Assembly: GCF_900188095.1 (NCBI RefSeq)
Contig: NZ_FZOT01000015.1
Span: forward strand, 89,839 to 153,838
Length of the DNA stretch: 64,000 nucleotides
Source of the DNA: Noviherbaspirillum humi
GTDB taxonomy: Bacteria > Pseudomonadota > Gammaproteobacteria > Burkholderiales > Burkholderiaceae_D
Direction: 5' to 3'
In this document: positions 9,585 through 18,106 of the stretch, one piece after another
Numbering within the stretch: position 1 is the stretch's first letter
Layout: each line of letters starts with the position of its first letter
Notes under the pieces: generated by a model
Told to the model about the DNA's origin: nothing
Database searches by the model: none
Seen by the model: the letters and a program-made list of their open reading frames with translations, nothing else
Made by a program: the position numbers and the translations under genes

Positions 9585-12044
9585 TTAATCGCGTGTGTTA
9601 GCAGATCCAGCCGCGCGCCACGCAGCACCGCTGCGCGCTTCCACAGCATGCGTTTCGCTATCAATGCGGAACAGATAGAGCCATCCATGCTCCACCAACT
9701 GCCGCACCAGTTCATGCTTGGCGATGACCGCCTCGATCGCTGCTCGGGGCGCTTCGATGAACACCGACAGCCGCAGCGGCGTGTGCTGCCAGCGCTCGCC
9801 ATCGTGCAGGGACTGCAGCGGCAGGCCGATGCGCAGGTCGCCGCCATTGCCTTCGAAGACGCCGATGCGTCCGCCGACCACATTGTGCAGGACCTTGTTG
9901 CCGCTGCCGTAGCGCAGATTGTCGACGGTGGAGGCGTAGTACTGCATGTTGATCCAGTGGGTGACCACCATGGGCGCGGTCATGATGAGTTCCAGGATGC
10001 TGTTGTCCGGATCGTTGCGCCAATCGTAGTCGTGCAGGAAGGCGCGGCCATCGAGGTCGATGCCGGCGCTGCGGCTGCGCGGGGCGACGATGAAGGCGGC
10101 ATTGCTCGCGAGGCCCCATTCCGGGCGGGTTTGGGCCCAGTCGCCGGCGCGGGCCTGCACCGCGCGCAGCAAGGCCTCAGGTCGCTCGCGCAGGTCGGCC
10201 AGGCCGAGAGAGGGCGCGCGTTCCGCCCGCGCGGTCCTGCCGGCCTTCTCCAAACTCTCTTTCAGCCGGATAAGATGGCCGGCGTGGTCGGCGGGAACGA
10301 GGTCGGTGTCGAACAGTTCCACCATGTCGGTAGTGGTGTTGTGCAGGCCGGCCAGGAACCAGGTCCTGTCCGGGATCTCGATCCCATCCACAGCCAGCTG
10401 CGCACGCACGGCGGCTTCATTGAGCAGCGCCGCCAGCGCGCGGGAATTCACCTCGCCGGTCTGGCCGCAGCAGGCGCCGCAATCGAGTCCGGCGGCATGC
10501 GGATTGTTGGCGCTGGCGCTGCCGTGGCCACATAGCAGCACCAGCGGCGCGAAGCCTTGGGTGAGGTTCATGGCGCGCAGCACGCGTGCCGCCAGCGCCG
10601 CCTTGTCGGCTATTGCATCGCCGTTCAGCAACAGGCGCGGGCGCAGCTGGCCGCGCTCCTTGCCGAGGCCGTCGTGGTCAGGCGAACTCGCTCGCGCCTT
10701 GGTGGGAAGGCTGCGCTGCACCAGCTTGCCGAGGTAGCCGAGGCCGAGAGTTTCCACCAGGGTGAAGGCGGAACCGGGCAGGCGCTCGAAGGACAGCCGC
10801 GACTGCTTGCGTTGCAGCCGCTGCTGGCGGGCGCGAATCAGGGTTTCTTCTTGGTGGGGATGATCACAGCAGTCGCCCACCTGCAGCGCCGGCGCCAGCA
10901 GACCCGGCAGCTGCGGACGCGTCGCCCTGGTCCCGAGCGGCGTGTAGCTGATGGGCAGGCCGAAGAAGCCGGCGAAGCCCATGGTCTGCGCATCCGGGTC
11001 GGCCTGCTCCAGCGCGCGGCGGAACACTTCGGAGCGGACGTCGATGCAGAACACCGCCTGGAAGGCCGGCTCGGTCCGGCGCTGCAGCAGCGGGCGAGAC
11101 AACGCTGCCGCCAGGGGTAGCTGGTAGGCGAGCTCCAGGGCGCGTTGGAACACGGCTTCGCTGTCATCGGGATGCGCCGCGCCGGCTGCCACCCAGGCGC
11201 GCTGCCAGCGCTTCCATGTGGAGTCGGTGCCGCGTTCGCTGTCGTCGAGGAGGCATTCCCAGCTCAGCCGGATCGCCAGCAGGTCGACGATGCGGTCGTC
11301 GTCCCGGCCTTGCAGCCGCGCCTGCCAGCGCAGGTAGGCGCACCAGGCGGCCCAGCCGCCGATGCGCAGCAGGGCGACGCTCAGCAGGTCAATGCGATCC
11401 TGCTCCGGCGGCGCGAGGCGTTCCAGGGCTAAGGCGATGGCGGCGCGAGCATCGGCCGTCAAGTTGCGCGCGCGCTTCGCTACCTCGGGCGCGTTCATCA
11501 GGAGCGCGACGCCATGGTCGGCCATCATCGCGGCGCGCCAGTCGGCGTACAAGCCATTGCCGTGCGGCGGATGCCAGTCGGCCTGGTCGGCGTCGAACCA
11601 GGCGGCGCAGAACTGGCTGACCTGATGCGTGATGGTGTTGCGCCAGGCGGGTTCATGGATCAGGTCGCGCTGAGCATCTAGCACGTCGGAAAGCAGCGGC
11701 AACGACGGCAGAGCCGGCTCGGGCTGGTTCAACAGGTCGATGAGGCGGTCGATGCCGACATCGGCGCCGGCTTCCTGCGCGGCCTGCTCCAGGTGTCGGC
11801 GTGTGAACTCGCCGGCTTCCCAGGCGGCGCGGTAGTAGGCGCGAGGCATGCGCATCGTGCTGCCGGCGAGCGTGCGCAGCCGGCGGGCCGCCGTATCGAA
11901 GGGCTGGGCGACCCATCCCCAGTAGGGATTGACGGCGATGAAGCGGTCGAGCGGCCAGGTCGGCGCGATCGCGGCGCAGGCGGCGTCGATGGCACTGTCG
12001 AGCTTGGCCTGCTTCGCGGCGAAGAGAGCGTCGGCGGGATTCAT
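9585..12044 (-). CDS. dabA: Inorganic carbon transporter subunit DabA
   Basis: This is an 819-residue DUF2309 protein. DabA is the cytoplasmic, beta-carbonic-anhydrase-like zinc subunit of the DabAB system, which accumulates bicarbonate by coupling CO2 hydration to a cation gradient. The zinc-site residues are visible: C333 and D335 in VFCIDVRSE, H507 in LLCGHGS and C522 in GLDCGACCG. Their spacing agrees with the C351/D353/H524/C539 set of Halothiobacillus DabA. Full length. The ATG overlaps the dabB stop by 4 bases, so the two are translationally coupled. Control is probably by the LysR-type protein encoded upstream of dabB. Confidence 0.95.
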   Translation of the reverse strand: MNPADALFAAKQAKLDSAIDAACAAIAPTWPLDRFIAVNPYWGWVAQPFDTAARRLRTLAGSTMRMPRAYYRAAWEAGEFTRRHLEQAAQEAGADVGIDRLIDLLNQPEPALPSLPLLSDVLDAQRDLIHEPAWRNTITHQVSQFCAAWFDADQADWHPPHGNGLYADWRAAMMADHGVALLMNAPEVAKRARNLTADARAAIALALERLAPPEQDRIDLLSVALLRIGGWAAWCAYLRWQARLQGRDDDRIVDLLAIRLSWECLLDDSERGTDSTWKRWQRAWVAAGAAHPDDSEAVFQRALELAYQLPLAAALSRPLLQRRTEPAFQAVFCIDVRSEVFRRALEQADPDAQTMGFAGFFGLPISYTPLGTRATRPQLPGLLAPALQVGDCCDHPHQEETLIRARQQRLQRKQSRLSFERLPGSAFTLVETLGLGYLGKLVQRSLPTKARASSPDHDGLGKERGQLRPRLLLNGDAIADKAALAARVLRAMNLTQGFAPLVLLCGHGSASANNPHAAGLDCGACCGQTGEVNSRALAALLNEAAVRAQLAVDGIEIPDRTWFLAGLHNTTTDMVELFDTDLVPADHAGHLIRLKESLEKAGRTARAERAPSLGLADLRERPEALLRAVQARAGDWAQTRPEWGLASNAAFIVAPRSRSAGIDLDGRAFLHDYDWRNDPDNSILELIMTAPMVVTHWINMQYYASTVDNLRYGSGNKVLHNVVGGRIGVFEGNGGDLRIGLPLQSLHDGERWQHTPLRLSVFIEAPRAAIEAVIAKHELVRQLVEHGWLYLFRIDSETHAVEARSGAAWRAAGSANTRD

Positions 12045-13600
12045 GCGTTTTCTCCTTGGGCGGCGGGGCGGGGCAGTGCGCTGGCGCCGACCACATGGGC
12101 CGGCATGCGCGCCGGCCAGAGGCGGAAGGTGAGGCGGGTAAAGCGTTCATCCAGGTAGAAGCCGGCGTAGGCCCAGGGATAAAGTCGCGCCGCGAGTCGA
12201 CCGCGCGGGAAGGCCTGCAGCCATGCCTGTGTCAGGTAGAGCAGCACGAAGCAGGCGCCGATCCAGGCGAGCACAGGCGTGGATGCAGGCGCTGCTGGCG
12301 TGCCCACCATCACGCTGAAGACGAGGTGCCAGGCGATATACAGCTGCGCCAGCGCGAGGAGGCGCACGGCGCCTGCCAGCATGCCGTGCCAGAGCAGCGG
12401 TGCCAGGCCCAGGCCGGCCACCAGCACGGCCGCGGCGGACAAGTGCAGGTGCGGCATGAGCAAGGACCAGGCGGCGGCGGACGCGGCCACGGCGCCCACC
12501 GCAATCGGCGCTGCCGCCAGCTTCTGCACCAGGGCCGGTAAGGGTTTGCGCTGCACGAAGGCAGGCAGCAGATCGCGGCGGCGAACTTCCGATACCGTGT
12601 CGCCGGCGCTGAGGAAGGCATGCGCCTTGTAGAGCGAGTGGGCCATCAGGTGCAGGAAGGCCAGATCGTAAAGGCCGAGGCCGCACTCCATCAGCATGAA
12701 ACCCATCTGGGCGCAGGTCGACCAGGCGAGGCGCACCTTGATGCTGATGCGCGTCATCATCACCAGACCGGCCAGCACGGCGCTCAAGCTGCCGACGGCG
12801 ATGAGCATTTCCCGAGCCGGCGTCGCCGCCGTCATGAGCGGAGCGAGCCGTATCAGCACCAGGCCGCCAAGGTTGACCACGCCGGCATGCAGCAGGGCCG
12901 ACACCGGCGTCGGCGCTTCCATCACCTGGATCAGCCACCCGTGCACCGGCAGCTGGGCCGACTTGAAGATGACGGCCAGCGCCACCAGCGCGGCGGCTAT
13001 CGCGAGCCCCGGGGGGAGCGTGCTCATGCCCTGCAGGTGTGCGGCGATATCATCCAGATAGAGGCTGCCGGTGTCGCGATACACCAGCGCCAGCGCGCCG
13101 GCAAGGCACAATTCGGCCAGGCGGCTGGCGAGGAATTTCTTGTGGGCGACGATCAGCGCCGCCGGGCGGTCGGCATAGAACGTGAGCAGCGCATGCAAGC
13201 CAAGGCTGCTCATCGCCCATGCCAAGACCAGCACGCCGAGGTGGTCCGTCAGGGCCACGGTGGCGACGGAGGCCAGCGTCAGGAGCATCGCCTTCAGGTA
13301 GCGTCCCTGTCCCGGCTCGCCGGCGAGATAGCGGCGCGAATAGCGCAGGATGACCCACCCCAGCAGGGCGATCAGCAAGGTCATGGCCAAACCGAGACCG
13401 TCCGCCCGGATGCCGGCCGACGCGGCTTGCCAGGCGGCACCGGCGCCGGCGGCGAGGGCGACGGCAAGGGAAATCAGGGAGGCGACGGCGGCGACACGCC
13501 AGGTTTCATCGAGCCGGCGGTCCAGCGCGGCCCAGCCGCTTGCAGCGAGATAGGTTGCCGGCACGCACCATGCCAACGTATCGAATGTGAAAGGCGCCAT
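12041..13600 (-). CDS. dabB: Inorganic carbon transporter membrane subunit DabB
   Basis: This 519-residue polytopic membrane protein belongs to the proton-conducting NuoL/MrpA-like antiporter family. It shows segments such as VAHKKFLASRLAELCLAGAL and the conserved QLPVHGWLIQVMEAPTPVSA with SALLHAGVVNLGG, the hallmark of these ion-translocating subunits. Outside complex I and Mrp operons, pairing with a DUF2309 gene identifies it as DabB, which supplies the cation-driven part of DabAB carbon uptake. It is the first gene of the two-gene operon, reads away from the LysR-family gene at 13698, and ends in a 4-base overlap with dabA. Confidence 0.93.
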   Translation of the reverse strand: MAPFTFDTLAWCVPATYLAASGWAALDRRLDETWRVAAVASLISLAVALAAGAGAAWQAASAGIRADGLGLAMTLLIALLGWVILRYSRRYLAGEPGQGRYLKAMLLTLASVATVALTDHLGVLVLAWAMSSLGLHALLTFYADRPAALIVAHKKFLASRLAELCLAGALALVYRDTGSLYLDDIAAHLQGMSTLPPGLAIAAALVALAVIFKSAQLPVHGWLIQVMEAPTPVSALLHAGVVNLGGLVLIRLAPLMTAATPAREMLIAVGSLSAVLAGLVMMTRISIKVRLAWSTCAQMGFMLMECGLGLYDLAFLHLMAHSLYKAHAFLSAGDTVSEVRRRDLLPAFVQRKPLPALVQKLAAAPIAVGAVAASAAAWSLLMPHLHLSAAAVLVAGLGLAPLLWHGMLAGAVRLLALAQLYIAWHLVFSVMVGTPAAPASTPVLAWIGACFVLLYLTQAWLQAFPRGRLAARLYPWAYAGFYLDERFTRLTFRLWPARMPAHVVGASALPRPAAQGENA

Positions 13601-13651
13601 GTTTTTCTCGGTTGATTCGGGATAGAGCTACTTTGCCTGCCGGACTCGATT

Positions 13652-13698
13652 AAGTAAAATATATACTTGTTCAACAAACGTTCTATTAAACAGAACAA
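13652..13698. promoter_or_regulatory. Divergent control region between dabB and lysR-type gene
   Basis: The 97-base gap is AT-rich and holds two dyads. AAGTA-N7-TACTT lies at 13652-13668; TTGTTC (13667-13672) with GAACAA (13693-13698) abuts the regulator start. LysR-type regulators bind T-N11-A dyads in exactly this kind of divergent gap. TATACT at 13662-13667 could be a -10 box for the regulator. The assignments are by position only. Confidence 0.4.
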
Positions 13699-14573
13699 TG
13701 CAAAGACTGAACTACCGGCATCTTTATTATTTCTGGTCCGTCGCCAGGGAAGGCAACCTCACCCGGGTGGCCGAGCAGTTGCACGTATCGCAATCGGCCC
13801 TGTCGGCGCAGATCCGGCAGTTCGAGGAACAGCTCGGCTACGACCTCTTCCTGCGCGAGGGACGCAGCCTGAAGATCACCGAGGCGGGCCGCATGGTGCT
13901 CGGCTATGCCGACGGCATTTTCGCGCTGGGCGGGGAGCTGATGGCGGTGGTGGGTTCGGGGCACGGCGGGCGCCTGCAGCGCCTGCGGGTAGGGGCGGTC
14001 GCGACGCTATCCCGGAACTTCCAGGAGAATTTCCTGCGCCCGGTGATGGGCATGGAAGAGGTGCAGCTGGTGCTGGAATCGGGCGGCCTGGAGGAATTGC
14101 TGGCGCGGCTGAGCGTGCACAAGCTCGACCTCGTGCTGTCGAACCGGCCGGTCACGCCGGAAGCGGAGCAGCCGTGGCGCTGCCGGCGCATCGCGCGCCA
14201 GCCGGTCTGCCTGGTGGGCCCGCCGCGCGGCGGGGCTGCGCCGTTCCGCTTTCCGCAAGACCTGCACGGCGTGAAGCTGCTGCTGCCCGGACACACCAGC
14301 GACATCCGCACCCAGTTCGATCTGCTGTGCGAGGACCTGAAGGTGGAAGCGAAAATCTTCGCCGAGGTGGACGACATGGCGATGCTGCGCCTGCTGACGC
14401 GCGATTCCGGCGGCGTGTCGCTGGTGCCGGCGGTGGTGGTGCAGGACGAGCTGCGCAGCGGCGTGCTGGAGCAGTACTGCGTGGTGCCGAAGGTGCACGA
14501 AAACTTCTATGCGATCACCACCGAGCGCCAGTTTCAGCCGGCGGCGCTGGAGCAGCTGCTGGCGCAGTCATGA
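13698..14573 (+). CDS. LysR-family (NhaR-like) transcriptional regulator
   Basis: This is a 291-residue LysR-type regulator. The N-terminal winged HTH reads MQRLNYRHLYYFWSVAREGN and then SQSALSAQIRQFEEQLG, close to NhaR-type proteins that answer to cations. The effector-binding domain covers about residues 90-290. It diverges from dabB-dabA with a 97-base gap, so it very likely controls the carbon-uptake operon; NhaR-like and CbbR-like regulators are common beside dab genes. The inducer (CO2/bicarbonate or sodium) cannot be read from sequence. A ribosome-binding site is not obvious. The start is fixed by the conserved HTH opening. Confidence 0.9.
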   Translation: MQRLNYRHLYYFWSVAREGNLTRVAEQLHVSQSALSAQIRQFEEQLGYDLFLREGRSLKITEAGRMVLGYADGIFALGGELMAVVGSGHGGRLQRLRVGAVATLSRNFQENFLRPVMGMEEVQLVLESGGLEELLARLSVHKLDLVLSNRPVTPEAEQPWRCRRIARQPVCLVGPPRGGAAPFRFPQDLHGVKLLLPGHTSDIRTQFDLLCEDLKVEAKIFAEVDDMAMLRLLTRDSGGVSLVPAVVVQDELRSGVLEQYCVVPKVHENFYAITTERQFQPAALEQLLAQS

Positions 14574-14604
14574 GCAGGCGCGGCATGTGCCAGGGCGGAT
14601 CAGA

Positions 14605-15447
14605 TCATGCCGATGCGGCACGGCTTGCCGCCTGTTTCGGCTCGCGCCCGCGGGGCATTCGTTCCTGCCGCTTCTGTTGCGACTGGAAATAGCGTGCCGG
14701 CGTCTCGCCAAAGGCTTCCTTGAATACCGTAATGAAGGACGACACGTCTCGATAACCCACTTCCAGTGCAATGTAAGTGACGCTCTTGCCCATGCTCAGC
14801 AAATGGATGGCCTTCAGCAGCCTGAATTGCTGGCGCCAATGGCTGAAAGTCAGGCCGGTCTGCTTGAGAAACAAGCGGGCAGCGGTGCGGCCCGTCATGC
14901 CGCATAGCCCAGCCAGGGTGTCGAGCGTGCGGGCCTCTGCCGGATCCTGGTCCAGCAAGCCGATGAGTCGCAGCAGGCGCCCATCCGTTGGCATTGGCAG
15001 CCAGGACGGCACGACATCGAGCCGGCCGAGCCGGTCCAGAATTACTTGAAGCAGCCGCTGCTCCATCCCATGCGAAGGAAAGCTGTGGCCGAAGGTGGCG
15101 GCTTCGGCCATCAATGCGTCCAGCAGGCGGTCGACGAAAATTACCCCGCTGCGCGACGGGATGGGCGCCGCCGACGCATCAACATACAAGGATCGCAGCA
15201 GGAAGGCTTTCGCAGCCGATACCTGATGCCGCTCGCCGGGGAGGATCCAGACCGCCCGTTGCGGCGGCACGACCCACACCCCGGCATCGGTGCGCACGGT
15301 CAATACGCCTTCACCGGGTTGGATAAGCTGGGCACGGCGATGAACATGCCAATTACCTTCTCCCGCGTCGTAACGCTGGACCAGGACAAACACAGGGTTT
15401 TCTGCACCATCGGGATCAATGAATCTCATGTTTTGTCTGTTTGGCAA
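14605..15447 (-). CDS. AraC-family transcriptional regulator
   Basis: This is a 280-residue regulator. An N-terminal cupin-type sensing domain contains NWHVHRRAQLIQ and WILPGERHQV, and a C-terminal double HTH spans about residues 165-265 (LAGLCGMTGRTAARLFLKQ and YIALEVGYRDVSSFITVFKE). This layout, with a sensor arm before the HTH, is that of AraC proteins acting on small-molecule or drug responses. It is transcribed away from the MBL-fold gene at 15528 with 80 bases between the starts, so that gene is its likely target. A later start at Met7 (MRFIDPDG) is possible. Confidence 0.9.
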   Translation of the reverse strand: MPNRQNMRFIDPDGAENPVFVLVQRYDAGEGNWHVHRRAQLIQPGEGVLTVRTDAGVWVVPPQRAVWILPGERHQVSAAKAFLLRSLYVDASAAPIPSRSGVIFVDRLLDALMAEAATFGHSFPSHGMEQRLLQVILDRLGRLDVVPSWLPMPTDGRLLRLIGLLDQDPAEARTLDTLAGLCGMTGRTAARLFLKQTGLTFSHWRQQFRLLKAIHLLSMGKSVTYIALEVGYRDVSSFITVFKEAFGETPARYFQSQQKRQERMPRGREPKQAASRAASA

Positions 15448-15527
15448 TATTTGTTGTCATTGTATGCCGAGCTCCGCACGTCCGGAATTTCTATTCTGCA
15501 GACCTTCTTTCAAAGAAAGGGATGCAA

Positions 15528-16472
15528 ATGACTAAACATGGAATATTGGGTTCGCTTTTTGCCATTGCCGTGCATGGCGGCAACGCTATCGGAGGAGAGT
15601 TGCAGGTATTTACCTCGGATCAGGCGGGCTTCAACACGCATTCAATCTGGTATGACGACGGTCAGGAAGTCACTGTGGTGGATACGCAATTCACGCCCGC
15701 GCATGCCGAATCGCTGCTCGCAGAGATTCGCCGGCAAACCAAGTCGCCGGTGACACGGGTGATCGTGACCCACCCGAATCCGGACAAGTTCAATGCGCTA
15801 TCGGTTTTTCACCAGGCCGGTGCAGAAAGCATTGCATCGGTCAGAACGGCGGCAGCGATGCCTGGTGTGGACGCCTACAAACGTTATTTCTGGGTAAAAA
15901 TCGCAAAAGCCTTTACCGATGAAACCTACCCCAAGCTGGAACCGGTAAAGACGACGTACAGCGGCAACAAGGTCATCACGCTGAGATCGGGCGAGACGAT
16001 CACCTTGTTCGAACTTCCGCAGCCGGGCGTATCCAGCAACCAGACCGTGGTGCGGATCGATAAGAGCGGCGACCTGATCGTCGGCGATTTGATCCATGCG
16101 CGCAATCACGCCTGGCTGGAGGGCGGCATCGTCGACGGCAAGCCGGTTCCCTCCCTGGCGGGATGGAAGTCAGATCTGCAGGAGTTGCTGAAGCTGGGGC
16201 AGGGCAAGGCTTATGGCGGCAGGGGAGCATTCTTGCCGGTGCCGAAGGCAGTGGCACAGCAGACAGCCTACCTGGACAAGGCAGATGCCATCGTCGGTGC
16301 CTATATCAGGCGGCTCGGCGACAAGGCGCCTGAACTGGTTGATCCGGCGAAGCAGGGCGCGCACCACGCAGCCATCCAGGCCGAGTTCGTGAAAGCCTTT
16401 CCGGATTACGCGATGCCCGATCTCATCGGATACAGCATCTATGGCCTGGTCCAGCAGAAGCTGGGTAACTGA
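15528..16472 (+). CDS. Exported metallo-beta-lactamase-fold protein with altered metal motif
   Basis: This is a 314-residue protein. The ATG at 15528 has AAGGG 6 bases upstream, better than the longer forms starting at 15441 or 15522. Residues 1-23 look like a signal peptide (KHGILGSLFAIAVHGGNAIG). The MBL fold follows, with VVDTQFTPAHAESLLAEI, THPNPDKFNA and LIVGDLIHARNHAW (D187). The canonical H-x-H-x-D-H site reads H82-P-N84-P-D86-K87, so two usual zinc ligands are replaced. It may bind metal differently or have lost hydrolase activity. It is divergent from an AraC regulator that probably controls it. The substrate is unknown. Confidence 0.85.
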   Translation: MTKHGILGSLFAIAVHGGNAIGGELQVFTSDQAGFNTHSIWYDDGQEVTVVDTQFTPAHAESLLAEIRRQTKSPVTRVIVTHPNPDKFNALSVFHQAGAESIASVRTAAAMPGVDAYKRYFWVKIAKAFTDETYPKLEPVKTTYSGNKVITLRSGETITLFELPQPGVSSNQTVVRIDKSGDLIVGDLIHARNHAWLEGGIVDGKPVPSLAGWKSDLQELLKLGQGKAYGGRGAFLPVPKAVAQQTAYLDKADAIVGAYIRRLGDKAPELVDPAKQGAHHAAIQAEFVKAFPDYAMPDLIGYSIYGLVQQKLGN

Positions 16473-16488
16473 CTGCCCTCTGAACCGG

Positions 16489-16516
16489 ATGCCTGCCGGC
16501 GCTATGCCGGCGGCAT
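16489..16516 (+). terminator. Hairpin after the MBL-fold gene
   Basis: ATGCC and GCCGGC (16489-16500, one bulged T) pair with GCCGGC and GGCAT (16506-16516) around a GCTAT loop, 16 bases after the stop. No strong T tract follows. It lies between convergent genes. The remainder of the gap to 16645 is GC-rich with no supported gene. Confidence 0.45.
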
Positions 16517-16645
16517 TCAACGTCCTCGCCGCCCGCTTTCGAAAAGCTTCCGCTCCGCGGCGTCAGCTGCGGCTCGCGGCTCTCGGCGAAGACGCCGCTC
16601 TGCCGCGACGGCAGTGCGAGCGCGCAATCCTTCAGGTCGCCCGCA

Positions 16646-18085
16646 TCACGCCATGAAGCCGAGGTCGGCCGTGGCGAAGTTGCCGATGTTGGGGAACACG
16701 TCGGCGATATCGCCCGGCGCCAGCCCGAACCATTTCCCGAGCGTGGCCGCGTACTGGTCCACCGCGATCTGCGGAAGCAGGCTGCCGGAGCCGACATCGC
16801 ATTGATGGCCGAGGCCCAGCGGCGGGAATTCGCCGTAGATGTCGCCGCCCTTGACCGCGCCGCCGATGACGAAATGATGCGAGCCCCAGCCATGGTCGGT
16901 GCCGTCGCCGTTGGAGGTGAAGGTGCGGCCGAAGTCGGAAGCGGTGAAAGTGGTGACCTGGGCGCGCATGTCGGTGCCCTGCAGGTTGGCCAGCGCGGCA
17001 TCGAAATAGCCGAGCGCATGCGCCACCTTCGACAGCAGCGCCGCCTGGTTCACCCGCTGGTTGTCATGGGTGTCGAAGGAGGCGAGGTTGACGAAGAACA
17101 CCTGCCGCTTCATGCCCAGCCCGTTGCGGGCGGCGATCACCCGGGCCACCGTCTGCATCTGCACCGCCAGCGGATTGGCCGCCGCCTGCCCGGTGTTGGG
17201 ATTGATCCAGGGCGGGATGGCCAGCAGCGCCGAGGCCGGCGGCAGCTGCGCCGCCAGCACGCTCTGGGCGTCGATGGAGCGCGACACGATGGAGGCATGC
17301 TCCTGCTCGAGCAGATGGCTGCCGCCGCTGGTGATGATGGAGCGCAGCGGATTGTTGGCGGCGGTGATGCCGTACAGCCCGTTCAGGCCGGCGATGGAGA
17401 GCGCGCCGGCGGAAGTCATCTGGAACTGCTTCACCGACTTCCCGGAGAGGAAAACGGTGTTGCCGGCGGCGGAGACGGTGGTGAAGGTGGCCTGGCCGTT
17501 GCTGGAGGCCAGCAGGTCGCCCATGCGCCCGCCCCAGCCGAACTTCGCGCCCTCGGCGCCATAGCTCTGCCACAGCGATTGCTGGTCGTTGTGGGAGAAC
17601 AGCTTCGGCGGCCGCGGCAGGGTGCGGGCCTGGTACTGCGCCAGCGTGAGCGGGCAGATCAGCGGGCCGACGTTGGCGACGATGGCGGCGCGGCCGGCGC
17701 CGAACAGGTCCGCCAGCGGCTGCATCGCCGGATGCAGGGCGAAGCTGCGGCCCTGGGCGTTGGCCGGCGCGATCGGCAGCACGCCGCCGGCGCCGCCCGC
17801 CGGGGGCAGGGCGATGGCGTCCGGCGTGCCGGTGGCACGGTAGGCCTGGTATTGCAGCCAGGAGTCGGGATCGGTGGCCAGCACCGTGTTGGCCTGGTCG
17901 TTGCCGCCGTACATGAAGAGGCAGACCAGGGCCTTGTAGTCGCTTGGCGCGGTCGCGGCGGCGGCGGACGACAGGGTGGCGAGGTTGAGGGCGAAGGGCG
18001 CGGCGGCGCCGAGGGTGGAGAGGGCGGCGGCGGTGCGCAGGAAATGTCGGCGCGAGGCTTGCATGCCGGCGGGCTTGTGCTTCAT
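16646..18085 (-). CDS. DUF1501 protein with Tat signal
   Basis: This is a 479-residue protein. The start ASRRHFLRTAAALSTLGAAA is a twin-arginine signal, so the folded protein is exported. The DUF1501 core follows, with the metal-binding-like MYGGNDQANTVL near residue 57, SHNDQQSLWQ, and FDTHDNQ and SDFGRTFTSNGDGTDHGWG towards the end. That fold is related to sulfatases and alkaline phosphatases. The enzyme activity is not established. It lies 21 bases after the DUF1800 gene in the same direction, and the two families are almost always paired, so they form one operon and probably one extracytoplasmic function. Confidence 0.92.
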   Translation of the reverse strand: MKHKPAGMQASRRHFLRTAAALSTLGAAAPFALNLATLSSAAAATAPSDYKALVCLFMYGGNDQANTVLATDPDSWLQYQAYRATGTPDAIALPPAGGAGGVLPIAPANAQGRSFALHPAMQPLADLFGAGRAAIVANVGPLICPLTLAQYQARTLPRPPKLFSHNDQQSLWQSYGAEGAKFGWGGRMGDLLASSNGQATFTTVSAAGNTVFLSGKSVKQFQMTSAGALSIAGLNGLYGITAANNPLRSIITSGGSHLLEQEHASIVSRSIDAQSVLAAQLPPASALLAIPPWINPNTGQAAANPLAVQMQTVARVIAARNGLGMKRQVFFVNLASFDTHDNQRVNQAALLSKVAHALGYFDAALANLQGTDMRAQVTTFTASDFGRTFTSNGDGTDHGWGSHHFVIGGAVKGGDIYGEFPPLGLGHQCDVGSGSLLPQIAVDQYAATLGKWFGLAPGDIADVFPNIGNFATADLGFMA

Positions 18086-18106
18086 GGGGTTCCTTGGTGC
18101 GTAAGA

